Origin: Thermoclostridium caenicola | GTDB taxonomy: Bacteria > Bacillota > Clostridia > DSM-8532 | Reading direction: 5' to 3' | Length of the DNA: 33,000 bases | NCBI RefSeq assembly: GCF_900142095.1 | Contig: NZ_FQZP01000028.1 | Location: forward strand, 1-33,000 | Part shown: positions 14,172 through 21,961 of the stretch, one piece after another | Layout: every line of letters begins with the position of its first letter | Position numbering within the stretch: position 1 is the stretch's first letter | Notes under the pieces: generated by a model | Seen by the model: the letters and a program-made list of their open reading frames with translations, nothing else | The model's database searches: none | Told to the model about the DNA's origin: nothing | Position numbers and translations under genes: made by a program

Positions 14172-15920
14172 ATGCCCTTCGACGGAATTCTGACCCATTT
14201 TATGGCACAGGAACTGAACACGAAGCTTTCGGGCGGAAGGATCGGAAAGATCTACCAGGTATCCAGGGATACGGTCATTCTCCATGTGCGGGCGGGCGGT
14301 GAGAATCACAGGCTTCTGGCATCCTGCAACGCTTCCTTTCCCCGCATCCACCTGACCGAAAACCAGTATGAGACCCCGGACAATCCACCCGTTTTCTGCA
14401 TGCTCCTTCGCAAACACCTTTCAGGCGCTATCATCAGGGGCTTTCAGACCAGCGGTTTCGAGCGGGTGATCACCATGGAAGCCGAAGCCACGGACGAGCT
14501 GGGGGACCGTGCCCATAAAAAACTGGTCGTGGAGATCATGGGAAAGCACAGCAACATCATCCTGCTCAACAGCGAGGACCGAATCATCGATGCCATGCGC
14601 CATGTGGACAGCGAGGTCAACCGTGTTCGTGAGCTGCTTCCGGCCAGGCCCTATATTGCTCCTCCGGCCCAGGGCAAGCTCGATCCCTCCCTTGAAAGCA
14701 CCCGGACCATCCTTGTCGAAGGCCTTTCGGAATCCGGTCGTTCGGTCGAGAATTACCTGCTGGACAAGCTCCAGGGGTTCAGCCCGGTATTATGCCGGGA
14801 ATTATGCGCCCGGGCATCACTGGATGAAAGAAGATCTGCCTCGGGCCTGACTTCCGAAGAAGCGGCACGCCTTGCTGAAACCTTGCGGAACATGATGGAC
14901 ACCCTGCTGAACCAGGGACCGGTCCCCGTTGTCGTGCATGACGCCGCATCCGGAAAGCCCGTTGATTATCATATAACCGACCTGGTCCAATATCCTTCCA
15001 GGAAGCATTACGATACCATCAGCCAGGCCGTCGACGCCTATTACCGGTCGCGCCTGATGAAGGAAGCCAATGCACAGAAGAGCCATGAGCTGGCCAAGAC
15101 CGTGGGCAAATACATAGAAAAATGCGAGAAGCGCTTGTCCGCCAATGTCCAGGTTTATGAGGAAAACATGGACTACGAGCGGTTCCGCCTGTTCGGGGAG
15201 CTTATCACTTCCAGCATCTATGCCCTGAAGAAGGGTATGAACAGCGCACGCCTGCGCAATTATTATGCCGAGGGCGAGGAGTATGTGGAGATCCCGCTGG
15301 ATCCCCAGAAAAGCCCGCAGGATAATGCCCAATACTATTTCAGGCGCTACGCCAAGGCCAAAAACGCCTGCAATTACGCAAAAAACCAGATTGAAAGCCT
15401 TAAGAAAGAGCTGTCATGGCTGGAGAGCGTCATGCTCGCCCTAGAAAACACGGAAGACAGCAGTCAGCTCCAGGATATCCGCCTTGAGCTTTATGAACAG
15501 GGCTACCTGAAATCCCTTCCCAGAAAGGGACGCAGGGAGACCGGGCTGAATTCCTCACCCATCCGGGTGGTTTCTTCCGACGGATTTGAAATCTTCATCG
15601 GCCGGAACAACAAGCAGAACGACAGATTGACCATGAAAACGGCAAGGCATGAGGATATCTGGCTGCATGTCAAGGACTTCCCCGGCTCCCATGTGATCAT
15701 CCGGACCGAAGGTCGCCAGGTCCCCGACAGTACCCTGGAGGAAGCAGCCGGATACGCCGCCTGGTTCAGCAAGGCCCGTTCAGCGCCCAAAGTGGAAGTG
15801 GACTACACACCGGTCCGTAACGTAAAAAAACCATCCGGGGCCAAGCCCGGGATGGTCATTTATGTAAACTATAAGACGATTGTGGCAACGCCGAAGGCGC
15901 CTGAAACAGGCGAAGCATGA
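14172..15920 (+). CDS. rqcH: RqcH (NFACT family), ribosome quality control protein
   Basis: A 582-residue homologue of Rqc2/NEMF. In bacteria it binds split 50S subunits carrying a stalled peptidyl-tRNA and adds a C-terminal alanine tail that marks the chain for degradation; it was formerly annotated as fibronectin-binding protein. NFACT-N spans about 1-180 (MPFDGILTHFMAQELN, PPVFCMLLRKHLSG, VEIMGKHSNIIL). HhH and coiled-coil parts follow to about 440, and NFACT-R spans about 465-570 (IFIGRNNKQNDRL, DIWLHVKDFPGSHV, KKPSGAKPGMVIYVNYKT). At the functional Asp-Arg site (97-98) this protein has Glu-Arg. GGAGGT stands six bases before the ATG at 14172; a longer frame starts at 14145. It converges on mtaD with 45 bases between stops. 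Confidence 0.9.
   Translation: MPFDGILTHFMAQELNTKLSGGRIGKIYQVSRDTVILHVRAGGENHRLLASCNASFPRIHLTENQYETPDNPPVFCMLLRKHLSGAIIRGFQTSGFERVITMEAEATDELGDRAHKKLVVEIMGKHSNIILLNSEDRIIDAMRHVDSEVNRVRELLPARPYIAPPAQGKLDPSLESTRTILVEGLSESGRSVENYLLDKLQGFSPVLCRELCARASLDERRSASGLTSEEAARLAETLRNMMDTLLNQGPVPVVVHDAASGKPVDYHITDLVQYPSRKHYDTISQAVDAYYRSRLMKEANAQKSHELAKTVGKYIEKCEKRLSANVQVYEENMDYERFRLFGELITSSIYALKKGMNSARLRNYYAEGEEYVEIPLDPQKSPQDNAQYYFRRYAKAKNACNYAKNQIESLKKELSWLESVMLALENTEDSSQLQDIRLELYEQGYLKSLPRKGRRETGLNSSPIRVVSSDGFEIFIGRNNKQNDRLTMKTARHEDIWLHVKDFPGSHVIIRTEGRQVPDSTLEEAAGYAAWFSKARSAPKVEVDYTPVRNVKKPSGAKPGMVIYVNYKTIVATPKAPETGEA
15824..15856 (-). terminator. Rho-independent terminator of the mtaD transcript, inside rqcH
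   Basis: On the minus strand ACCATCC (15856-15850) pairs with GGATGGT (15836-15830). A GGG/CCC inner stem caps it after one G-G mismatch, and seven Ts follow (15830-15824). It lies 110 bases past the mtaD stop and within the sense codons for the conserved KKPSGAKPGMVIY stretch of RqcH. Confidence 0.75.
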
Positions 15921-15965
15921 TGCCGCAAGGCAATAGCCGGCACTTGTTCCCCCTTCCGGGTCTTT

Positions 15966-17264
15966 TCAGCCAAACAGCCGGTTACAGACTTTCTCCAGGT
16001 GGTACCAGACCTTTTCTCGGTCGATGGTCCTGAATTCCCCGTCCTGATAAAGGATGCGCCCGTCGACCATGGTCATGCACACATCAGACCCCTGGGCCGA
16101 GTAGACCAGGGCCGAGCAGATATTATGCAAGGGCTTGATATGCGGCTTTTCCAGGCTCACCATGATTAAATCCGCCTTTTTGCCTTCCTCGACGGAACCC
16201 ACACAGGACATGCCAAGGGCCTTTGCCCCATTGACCGTTGCCATCCTCAGCGTCTCAACTGCCGTAATGACCTTGGGGTTCCGTGTGTTCCCTTTATGAA
16301 GGATGGAAGTCAGGTACATATCCTCCCACAGGTTCAGGTTATTATTGCTGGAGGCCCCGTCGGTCCCGATGCAGACATTGAGTCCCATGGAATGGGCCTG
16401 GGGAACGGGCGCAATACCGCTGGCCAGCTTCAGGTTGCTGGCCGGGCAATGGATGACCGACACATCCTTTTCCTTCAGCAGCGCCATATCGTCCCCGTTG
16501 ATCCAGACGCAGTGCGCTGCTATGGTCTTCAGGTCAAAAAGCCCCAGGTCAGAGAGATAGGCCGTGGGGGTCTTGCCATGGTTTTTCAGGCAGTCCTCAT
16601 GCTCGGTGGCCGTTTCGTCAAGGTGAACATGAATAGGCACTTCCAGCTTCTCAGCATGCCTGGCAATGGCCCGGATATAATCCGCCGAGCAGGTATAGAC
16701 AGCATGGGGCGCCATGGCGGCCGTAATCCTCCCCCCTGCAGCTCCGTTCCATTTTTTCACAAAATCCACACTCTCCTGCATGGCCCGGTTCCCGGAAAAA
16801 TCAGATCCCGTATCCATACAGGTCTGCCCTCTGGAAAGCTGGGCACGTATGCCGGAGGACTCAACGGCCGAAGCGATGCTATCCATATGATAGTACATGT
16901 CGGCAAAACAGGTGGTGCCGGTGGCGATCATCTCCATAATCCCCAGGAGGGAACCCCAGTAGACATCCTCATCATTCAGCCTGTCCTCGACGGGGAAGAT
17001 ATGATCGAAAAGCCAGGTCTGGAGATCCATATCATCGGCGTAATTGCGCAGCAGCGTCATGGGAACGTGGCAGTGCCCGTTGATCAGCCCGGGCATGACC
17101 AGCTTTCCGCTTCCGTCGATGATTTGTGCGCATTCTGCAGTTTCTGCCAGGTTCGGACCGATCTTTGCGATGACGTCATCCCTGATCAATATATCTGCAT
17201 GCTCCAGAATTTCATTGTGTGCATTCATGGTCAAGATGGTGGTATTTCGAATGATGGTGTCCAT
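15966..17264 (-). CDS. mtaD: 5-methylthioadenosine/S-adenosylhomocysteine deaminase (amidohydrolase)
   Basis: A 432-residue cytosolic metal-dependent amidohydrolase of the MtaD/TrzN class. It deaminates methylthioadenosine, S-adenosylhomocysteine or related adenosine derivatives to the inosine forms. Metal and catalytic residues are all visible: H64 and H66 in NGHCHVPM, H214 and E217 in HVHLDET, H251 in AAHCVW, and D302 in IGTDGASSNNNL. RNYADDMDLQTWL and HCPASNLKLASG are family stretches. Length matches the family (about 430). GGAGGT lies upstream of the ATG at 17264. It follows cdaR by 48 bases on the same strand and ends in a terminator placed inside rqcH. Exact substrate preference cannot be read from sequence; other adenosine-type deaminations are possible. 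Confidence 0.85.
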   Translation of the reverse strand: MDTIIRNTTILTMNAHNEILEHADILIRDDVIAKIGPNLAETAECAQIIDGSGKLVMPGLINGHCHVPMTLLRNYADDMDLQTWLFDHIFPVEDRLNDEDVYWGSLLGIMEMIATGTTCFADMYYHMDSIASAVESSGIRAQLSRGQTCMDTGSDFSGNRAMQESVDFVKKWNGAAGGRITAAMAPHAVYTCSADYIRAIARHAEKLEVPIHVHLDETATEHEDCLKNHGKTPTAYLSDLGLFDLKTIAAHCVWINGDDMALLKEKDVSVIHCPASNLKLASGIAPVPQAHSMGLNVCIGTDGASSNNNLNLWEDMYLTSILHKGNTRNPKVITAVETLRMATVNGAKALGMSCVGSVEEGKKADLIMVSLEKPHIKPLHNICSALVYSAQGSDVCMTMVDGRILYQDGEFRTIDREKVWYHLEKVCNRLFG

Positions 17265-17312
17265 ACCTGCTACCTCCGGAATATCTTGCAGAACTCAGCG
17301 GCCCATTCCCTG

Positions 17313-18593
17313 TCACCCTCCGGGTGTCGGAACCGGTGTTGCATCGGTGGAAGGTTTTGTCACGGTTTCCTGGGCCGTGGCATTTATGGTCACCGTGACC
17401 GTTGGCCTTTCCCTCAGGGAGATACCGGCGGGCAGGCTGACCGTAACCGGTACCTGGTGTTCGCCTTCTCTCAAATCCCTGACGCTGACACTGCACCTGA
17501 TATCATTGGCATCGAGCTCCTGAAGCAGCTCCGGTCGCCCTTCCACGGGGATGCTGATGCTGTGGGCGGCAATGGCGTATTCAAAAGCACCCGATGTATC
17601 GCTGTCGTAGATGGAAATCTGGCTGGTAGGAAAGCTGATGGTTCGGGTGGCCAACGGTTCTATATTGACCAGGACGCTGATGGTGCCATTATTATCGGCC
17701 AGTGTCGCTCCCTGGGGTACGTTCAGTTTCAGTTCAGTCCTGAAGCTTTCCGACTTGCCTTCGATGTCAACGGCCTCGGCTTCAATCCTGGAAATCGAAT
17801 CCAAAAGGTCTTTGCTCCCGACAACCAGAACGCTAGACGTATCCGGAATGATTTCCTTGAAATAATACCCGGCCTTGGGCTTGCCCCTGACCGTGGTGGT
17901 TACGGGCAGCTTCCGGGCCAGATCAAAGCTGACAATGGCAGGGTACTTCCCCTCAAATTGCGACATGGGCTTCCCCTCGGTATCATAAACCGTGACACGT
18001 ACAACCAGTTCCTTGGTCACGCTCAGGTCATTCAGATTGACCAGCGCCACCACCCTGTCGATCCTTGAAAGGGTCCCTTCTTTTTCCTGGATCAGAATGA
18101 TGCCGGGATCCACCCTCTGGTTGACAATTTGATATCCCTCCGGCAGGTTTCCGGTGAACTCGATGTTTACCGGATACTGTTTCCCGACGATTTTTTCAAA
18201 GTAGAGCCTGACTGTTGCGGGATTGGTGCCGAGAATGATGATGTCCTTGTCGCCGGTATATTCGGGAGGCTGTACCCGGATGACCTGGATGCCCGAGTTG
18301 TTCACGTCGGAAAGATCGAGAAAAACGCTGAAATCGGCACTGGATACACTGTCCACCCTTTTTTTCCGCCCCCTTATCCGGACATCCACAGTGGCCGGAA
18401 TGCTGGATCCGACGATCTGCAGATTCCTGGCCTCGAGCACCTCCACATTGCTGGACAGGGGAACAGTGATGGTTCTTTCCGTGAAAGGGTTTTCCTGATC
18501 CAGCACAAGGAACCAGATCAGGATGGCTATGAGCACAGAGAGGACCTTTGCAACCGCATCCCTCTCAAATAGTTTATCGATCAGCCTGTTCAC
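17313..18593 (-). CDS. cdaR: CdaR, YbbR-domain regulator of c-di-AMP synthase
   Basis: The 426-residue protein has one N-terminal membrane helix (about 15-31, VAKVLSVLIAILIWFLVL). Four extracytoplasmic YbbR repeats follow, with recurring strand patterns such as TITVPLSSNVEVLE, YPVNIEFTGNLPEGY, LPVTTTVRGKPKAGY and ISIPVEGRPE. The C-terminal tail is Thr/Pro-rich (TKPSTDATPVPTPGG). In known systems CdaR binds the membrane cyclase CdaA and tunes c-di-AMP output. The start is GTG 18593, with GGAAGGTG upstream; it overlaps the end of cdaA by 20 bases, so the two are translationally coupled. Downstream is mtaD rather than the usual glmM. Confidence 0.85.
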   Translation of the reverse strand: MNRLIDKLFERDAVAKVLSVLIAILIWFLVLDQENPFTERTITVPLSSNVEVLEARNLQIVGSSIPATVDVRIRGRKKRVDSVSSADFSVFLDLSDVNNSGIQVIRVQPPEYTGDKDIIILGTNPATVRLYFEKIVGKQYPVNIEFTGNLPEGYQIVNQRVDPGIILIQEKEGTLSRIDRVVALVNLNDLSVTKELVVRVTVYDTEGKPMSQFEGKYPAIVSFDLARKLPVTTTVRGKPKAGYYFKEIIPDTSSVLVVGSKDLLDSISRIEAEAVDIEGKSESFRTELKLNVPQGATLADNNGTISVLVNIEPLATRTISFPTSQISIYDSDTSGAFEYAIAAHSISIPVEGRPELLQELDANDIRCSVSVRDLREGEHQVPVTVSLPAGISLRERPTVTVTINATAQETVTKPSTDATPVPTPGG

Positions 18594-19458
18594 TGTTTTT
18601 CACCTTCCTGAACGTAAAGCGCCGCTTATCCTCCTGGTTGTCGAGAAGGAATCTGGACAAGGCCTTTCTCAGCATATCGGGTGTCAGATTCCTCGTCAGG
18701 CCGCCATTATGGGCGTAGGATATTTTGCCCGATTCCTCGGAGACAACAATGGCAATGGCGTCGGAAACCTCGGTGATGCCCAGGGCAGCACGGTGCCGCG
18801 TACCCAGATCCCTTGACAGACCGGCATTCTGGGTAAGGGGCAAATAGCAGGCGGCTGCTGAGATCATATTGTTCCTGATAATGACAGCCCCGTCGTGGAG
18901 GGGAGTTTTGGGCGTAAAGATATTCACCAGGAGTTCTTCGGACAGAGCCGCGTCCATTCTGGTGCCGGTGTTGACAATATCACCGATCTTCGTGTCCCTC
19001 TCGATGACGATCAAAGCGCCGATATAGTCCTGGGCGCAACGCGAGCAGGCCTTCACGATGGTTTCAATGGCAGCGATGGTCTTTAGCCGCTCCTCGCTGT
19101 CCCTTTTAAGCAATATATCCTGAAACCCGCTGCTTCCCAGCTTCTCAAGGGCACGCCTGAGCTCGGGCTGGAAAAGCACGATCATACCGAAACCCAGCAG
19201 CTGAATCATGCTCTGCAGCAGGTAGGCAACGGTTTTAAGACCTATGATCTCGGACAGTTTCGACAGAATGAGGATGAACAGGATACCTTTTACAAGCTGC
19301 ATGGCACGGGTTTCCCGTACCAGTTGGATAACCTTGTAGACCAGATAGGACACCAGAGCAAGCTCGACGATCATGCGGATGAGATCAAACACGCCGTTGA
19401 GATCCAGAAAGTTCATGATATAGGAAACGATATCTCTAAATAGGCCCTGTCCCGACAC
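18574..19458 (-). CDS. cdaA: CdaA, membrane diadenylate cyclase
   Basis: A 294-residue membrane enzyme that makes the second messenger c-di-AMP from two ATP, controlling potassium and osmotic balance and wall homeostasis. Three N-terminal helices lie at about 25-45, 56-72 and 78-97. The DAC domain follows (about 100-265) with both catalytic signatures: DGA at 189-191 in TPLHDGAVII, and RHR at 221-223 in GTRHRAALG. The VVSEESG stretch at 238-244 is also conserved. The start is GTG 19458, seven bases after GGAGGGG. It is the first gene of cdaA-cdaR-mtaD, and at least two promoter candidates lie 140-200 bases upstream. Confidence 0.92.
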   Translation of the reverse strand: MSGQGLFRDIVSYIMNFLDLNGVFDLIRMIVELALVSYLVYKVIQLVRETRAMQLVKGILFILILSKLSEIIGLKTVAYLLQSMIQLLGFGMIVLFQPELRRALEKLGSSGFQDILLKRDSEERLKTIAAIETIVKACSRCAQDYIGALIVIERDTKIGDIVNTGTRMDAALSEELLVNIFTPKTPLHDGAVIIRNNMISAAACYLPLTQNAGLSRDLGTRHRAALGITEVSDAIAIVVSEESGKISYAHNGGLTRNLTPDMLRKALSRFLLDNQEDKRRFTFRKVKNSEQADR

Positions 19459-19596
19459 TCCACTGCCCCTCCGTCAAAGCTTTCTGATCAGCGATCTGAT
19501 AGGGTGCCTCTCTGATTGAATGCCATAAAAAAGTGCCGCTCGTTCCATTGTCCCTTTGGAAAATCAGAGGGATTATGCAAGAAGCAACACAATAAG

Positions 19597-19656
19597 ATTA
19601 TACCCTCATGATACCTGCTTTTGTATATTTTACAGCCTATTGTAACAAAAATGCAA
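19597..19656 (-). promoter_or_regulatory. Promoter region of cdaA, in a 307-base gene-free stretch
   Basis: The gap 19459-19765 has no gene. On the minus strand two candidate promoters lie within it. TTGCAT (19656-19651) is followed after 18 bases by TAAAAT (19632-19627). TATAAT (19602-19597) has a weak TACAAA box (19625-19620) 17 bases before it. The leader to the cdaA GTG would be 130-160 bases, and I see no recognisable riboswitch in it. Confidence 0.45.
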
Positions 19657-19765
19657 TATGCAAAAGTGTTAGAAAGCTCCCGGTTTCAGGCATGATATTC
19701 GGTATCCTTTCAGCCTGACGGAAATGCACGAGAAAACCAAAGCATGGACAATGTATACAGATACT

Positions 19766-20536
19766 TCAGCCGAATCTGCCGGAAAGGTAGCGCCTGGTTC
19801 GCTCATCCTTCGGTTTGCTGAAGATGAGCCCGGTGGCGCCGTACTCAACAAGGTCCCCCAGGAGAAAGAAGGCTGTCCTGTCTGAAATGCGGCTTGCCTG
19901 CTGCATGTTATGGGTTACCATGACAATGGTGTAACGGTTCTTCAACTGGCAGCACAACTCCTCAATTCTCTGGGTGGATACGGGATCAAGGGCTGATGTG
20001 GGCTCGTCCATCAGGAGTACTTCCGGCCGGGTTGCCAGCGCCCGGGCGATGCACAGCCGCTGTTGCTGACCGCCGGAAATCCCCAATGCGTTTTTGTGCA
20101 GCCTGTCCTTCACTTCATCCCAAAGGGCGGCCAGCCTCAGGCTTTCTTCAACGATCTCATCCAGGACGGATTTCCGCCTTATGCCATGGATTCTTGGGCC
20201 AAAAGCCACATTGTCGTATATGGACATGGGAAAAGGATTTGGTTTCTGAAAGACCATCCCCACGCGCTTTCTCAGTTCGGCAACATCAATATCGCCAAGG
20301 ATTTCGCATCCATCCAGCCTGATGCTGCCGGTAACCCGGGCGTTCTCAACCAGATCGTTCATCCTGTTCAGGGTTTTCAGGAAGGTAGATTTGCCGCAAC
20401 CTGAAGGCCCAATCAATGCGGTTATCTCACCTGCAAAGATATCCATGCCGATGTTTTTCAGGGCATGAAACGAACCATAATGGACATTCAGTCTGCGTAC
20501 GGATATCTTGACGCTTGGTTTCACGCGCTCAGCCAT
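19766..20536 (-). CDS. pstB: PstB, phosphate ABC transporter ATPase
   Basis: A 256-residue ATPase that drives high-affinity phosphate import through PstC/PstA. Walker A is GPSGCGKST at 43-51, the Q-loop [12 protein letters not shown] is a PstB hallmark, the ABC signature is ISGGQQQRL (153-161), and Walker B is [12 protein letters not shown] (173-184). [13 protein letters not shown] and the C-terminal [11 protein letters not shown] are also PstB-specific. A weak GGGGGT site precedes the ATG. It lies 128 bases after holA on the minus strand. The rest of the transporter, pstS-pstC-pstA, is on the other strand beginning 3.8 kb away, and no phoU is seen. Expression may therefore depend on holA transcription or on an undetected promoter. 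Confidence 0.93.
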   Translation of the reverse strand: MAERVKPSVKISVRRLNVHYGSFHALKNIGMDIFAGEITALIGPSGCGKSTFLKTLNRMNDLVENARVTGSIRLDGCEILGDIDVAELRKRVGMVFQKPNPFPMSIYDNVAFGPRIHGIRRKSVLDEIVEESLRLAALWDEVKDRLHKNALGISGGQQQRLCIARALATRPEVLLMDEPTSALDPVSTQRIEELCCQLKNRYTIVMVTHNMQQASRISDRTAFFLLGDLVEYGATGLIFSKPKDERTRRYLSGRFG

Positions 20537-20664
20537 TTGGACCCCCGCACTCTCCGAATTGTTCTTTGCATGCAGGTCATACCGGATGTACCTTTTTTCG
20601 AAGACTTAGGATGCCCCACAGCTGTGATTGCGCAGCCAAAGCATTAACGGAAAGGGACAAGCCG

Positions 20665-21801
20665 CTACAGGCAGTTTAAAAGCATCTCCAGCGACAGCCG
20701 GGGGGACATTTTCCCGGTCTTCCACGCTTTGTCGGCCTCGGCGCATTTTTTCAGGAAACCGGTCAGGTAAGCCCTGTCCACCCGCTCCGCCTGTTCGGTC
20801 AGCTTTCTGAAAGCATAGGGGTGTTTTCCGGGGAAGTAACGGCTGATCCGGGAAGGCGGAAGATGCCGGTCCATCAGTGTTCTCAGTTTGAGCATCTCAC
20901 CGGTTTGCCTGGCGATCATGGCCAGTATTTTCTGTTCCGGCTCCTTCAGGGACAGCATGTCATCCAGAAAAGCCAGCGCTTTCGCCCTGTCCCTCGCGGC
21001 CACAGCATCCATCAGGTCGAAGATGACGCTCTTGATGGTAATGGTGGCCACCGCCCGGACGTCATCCAGGGTCACGGTTTCCCGATCCCCGGTGTACTGG
21101 ATAATCTTGAAGATCTCATTCCTGAGGGAATACATGTCCGGATCGCTGATGGATACAAGATATTCCGCCGCAGCGGGCTGGATGGTTTTGCGGCTCTGCC
21201 GGAACCCTTTCATCACCCAGCCGACCAGTTCCTCCTCGCTCAGGTGATCCAGATGCACATGGAGCCCAAGCTTCTGAATGGTCTTGTACAACCCCGTGCG
21301 CTTATCCACATTGTCTTCCAGCATGATAAGGCAAGTGCTTTCAGGAATTTGGGGAAGATACTGTTTTAATGCTTCCTGTGCCTTGCTGCCGATGTCGCCT
21401 TCATCCAAAGCAGGGCCAACGCCCTCCTCTGCACTGTCTTCCTCCGGTGCAAAATCCTCCGCTTCTTCCCTGGGGGCAGCTTTTTTTCTTGCTGCCAGCA
21501 GATTAGAGTTCTTTACCAGAACCACCTTGCGTTCCGAAAATATGGGAAAGGTATCGCAGGCATCAATCAGTCGGTCCACATCAAGCTTTCCCTCGAACCG
21601 GACCAGGTTGAGCCCGCTTTGATCATCCTTCAGCGCGACCCGCCTGATTTCGCCTACATAATAATCCACCAGGAAACGTTCGTTTCCCGAAAAGAGGTAG
21701 ACGCTTCCAAGTTCTCCGGTTTTCAGCTGTTGTTTGAGCCGGGCCAGTTCATCCTGTCCCGCGGGCTTTTTCCTCGCGCCGTAGCTGCCGGCTGATGGCA
21801 T
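20665..21801 (-). CDS. holA: DNA polymerase III delta subunit
   Basis: The 378-residue clamp-loader delta subunit, which opens the sliding clamp during replication. The N-terminal AAA+-like fold carries LGSVYLFSGNERFLVDYYV and FPIFSERKVVLVKN. The middle contains STCLIMLEDNVDKRTGLYKTIQKLG and the lid helix FRQSRKTIQPAAAEYL. The C-terminal collar has LLSLKEPEQKILAMIARQ-like and GKMSPRLSLEMLLNCL segments. An acidic low-complexity insert at about 108-140 (EEAEDFAPEEDSAEEG) follows KVVLVKNSNLLAARKK. It is longer than in most homologues I know. GGGAGGG precedes the ATG at 21801 by five bases. It is downstream of thrS but separated from it by a strong terminator, so it has its own promoter. Confidence 0.88.
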   Translation of the reverse strand: MPSAGSYGARKKPAGQDELARLKQQLKTGELGSVYLFSGNERFLVDYYVGEIRRVALKDDQSGLNLVRFEGKLDVDRLIDACDTFPIFSERKVVLVKNSNLLAARKKAAPREEAEDFAPEEDSAEEGVGPALDEGDIGSKAQEALKQYLPQIPESTCLIMLEDNVDKRTGLYKTIQKLGLHVHLDHLSEEELVGWVMKGFRQSRKTIQPAAAEYLVSISDPDMYSLRNEIFKIIQYTGDRETVTLDDVRAVATITIKSVIFDLMDAVAARDRAKALAFLDDMLSLKEPEQKILAMIARQTGEMLKLRTLMDRHLPPSRISRYFPGKHPYAFRKLTEQAERVDRAYLTGFLKKCAEADKAWKTGKMSPRLSLEMLLNCL

Positions 21802-21833
21802 ATCGACCCTCCCTGTTCATTGACAATATAGAT

Positions 21834-21842
21834 ATTATAGCA
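21834..21842 (-). promoter_or_regulatory. Extended -10 promoter of holA
   Basis: On the minus strand TGCTATAAT (21842-21834) is a perfect extended -10 element, 33 bases before the holA ATG. The -35 at 17 bases is poor (ATGTAT), which is usual for extended -10 promoters. Confidence 0.55.
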
Positions 21843-21927
21843 TGTTTGACACCCGTATACATGGCATCGGGTATTTCCCCGTCCTGAGGCGGGAGCTTTC
21901 CATCCACATGCTCCCCTTTTTCATCAT

Positions 21928-21952
21928 AAAAAGGCGGGGTCTTCACCCCGCC
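21928..21952 (-). terminator. Rho-independent terminator of thrS
   Basis: On the minus strand GGCGGGG (21952-21946) pairs with CCCCGCC (21939-21933) around a six-base loop and is followed by five Ts. It begins 10 bases after the thrS stop and separates thrS from holA. Confidence 0.9.
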
Positions 21953-21961
21953 TCAATACTC

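Noticed and set aside
16296-18068. 590-codon plus-strand frame opposite mtaD and cdaR
   Set aside because: It spans two real minus-strand genes and has low-complexity antisense composition; a shadow of GC-rich third positions.
21820-21851. Plus-strand TTGACA boxes upstream of holA
   Set aside because: No -10 at proper distance and no plus-strand gene downstream.
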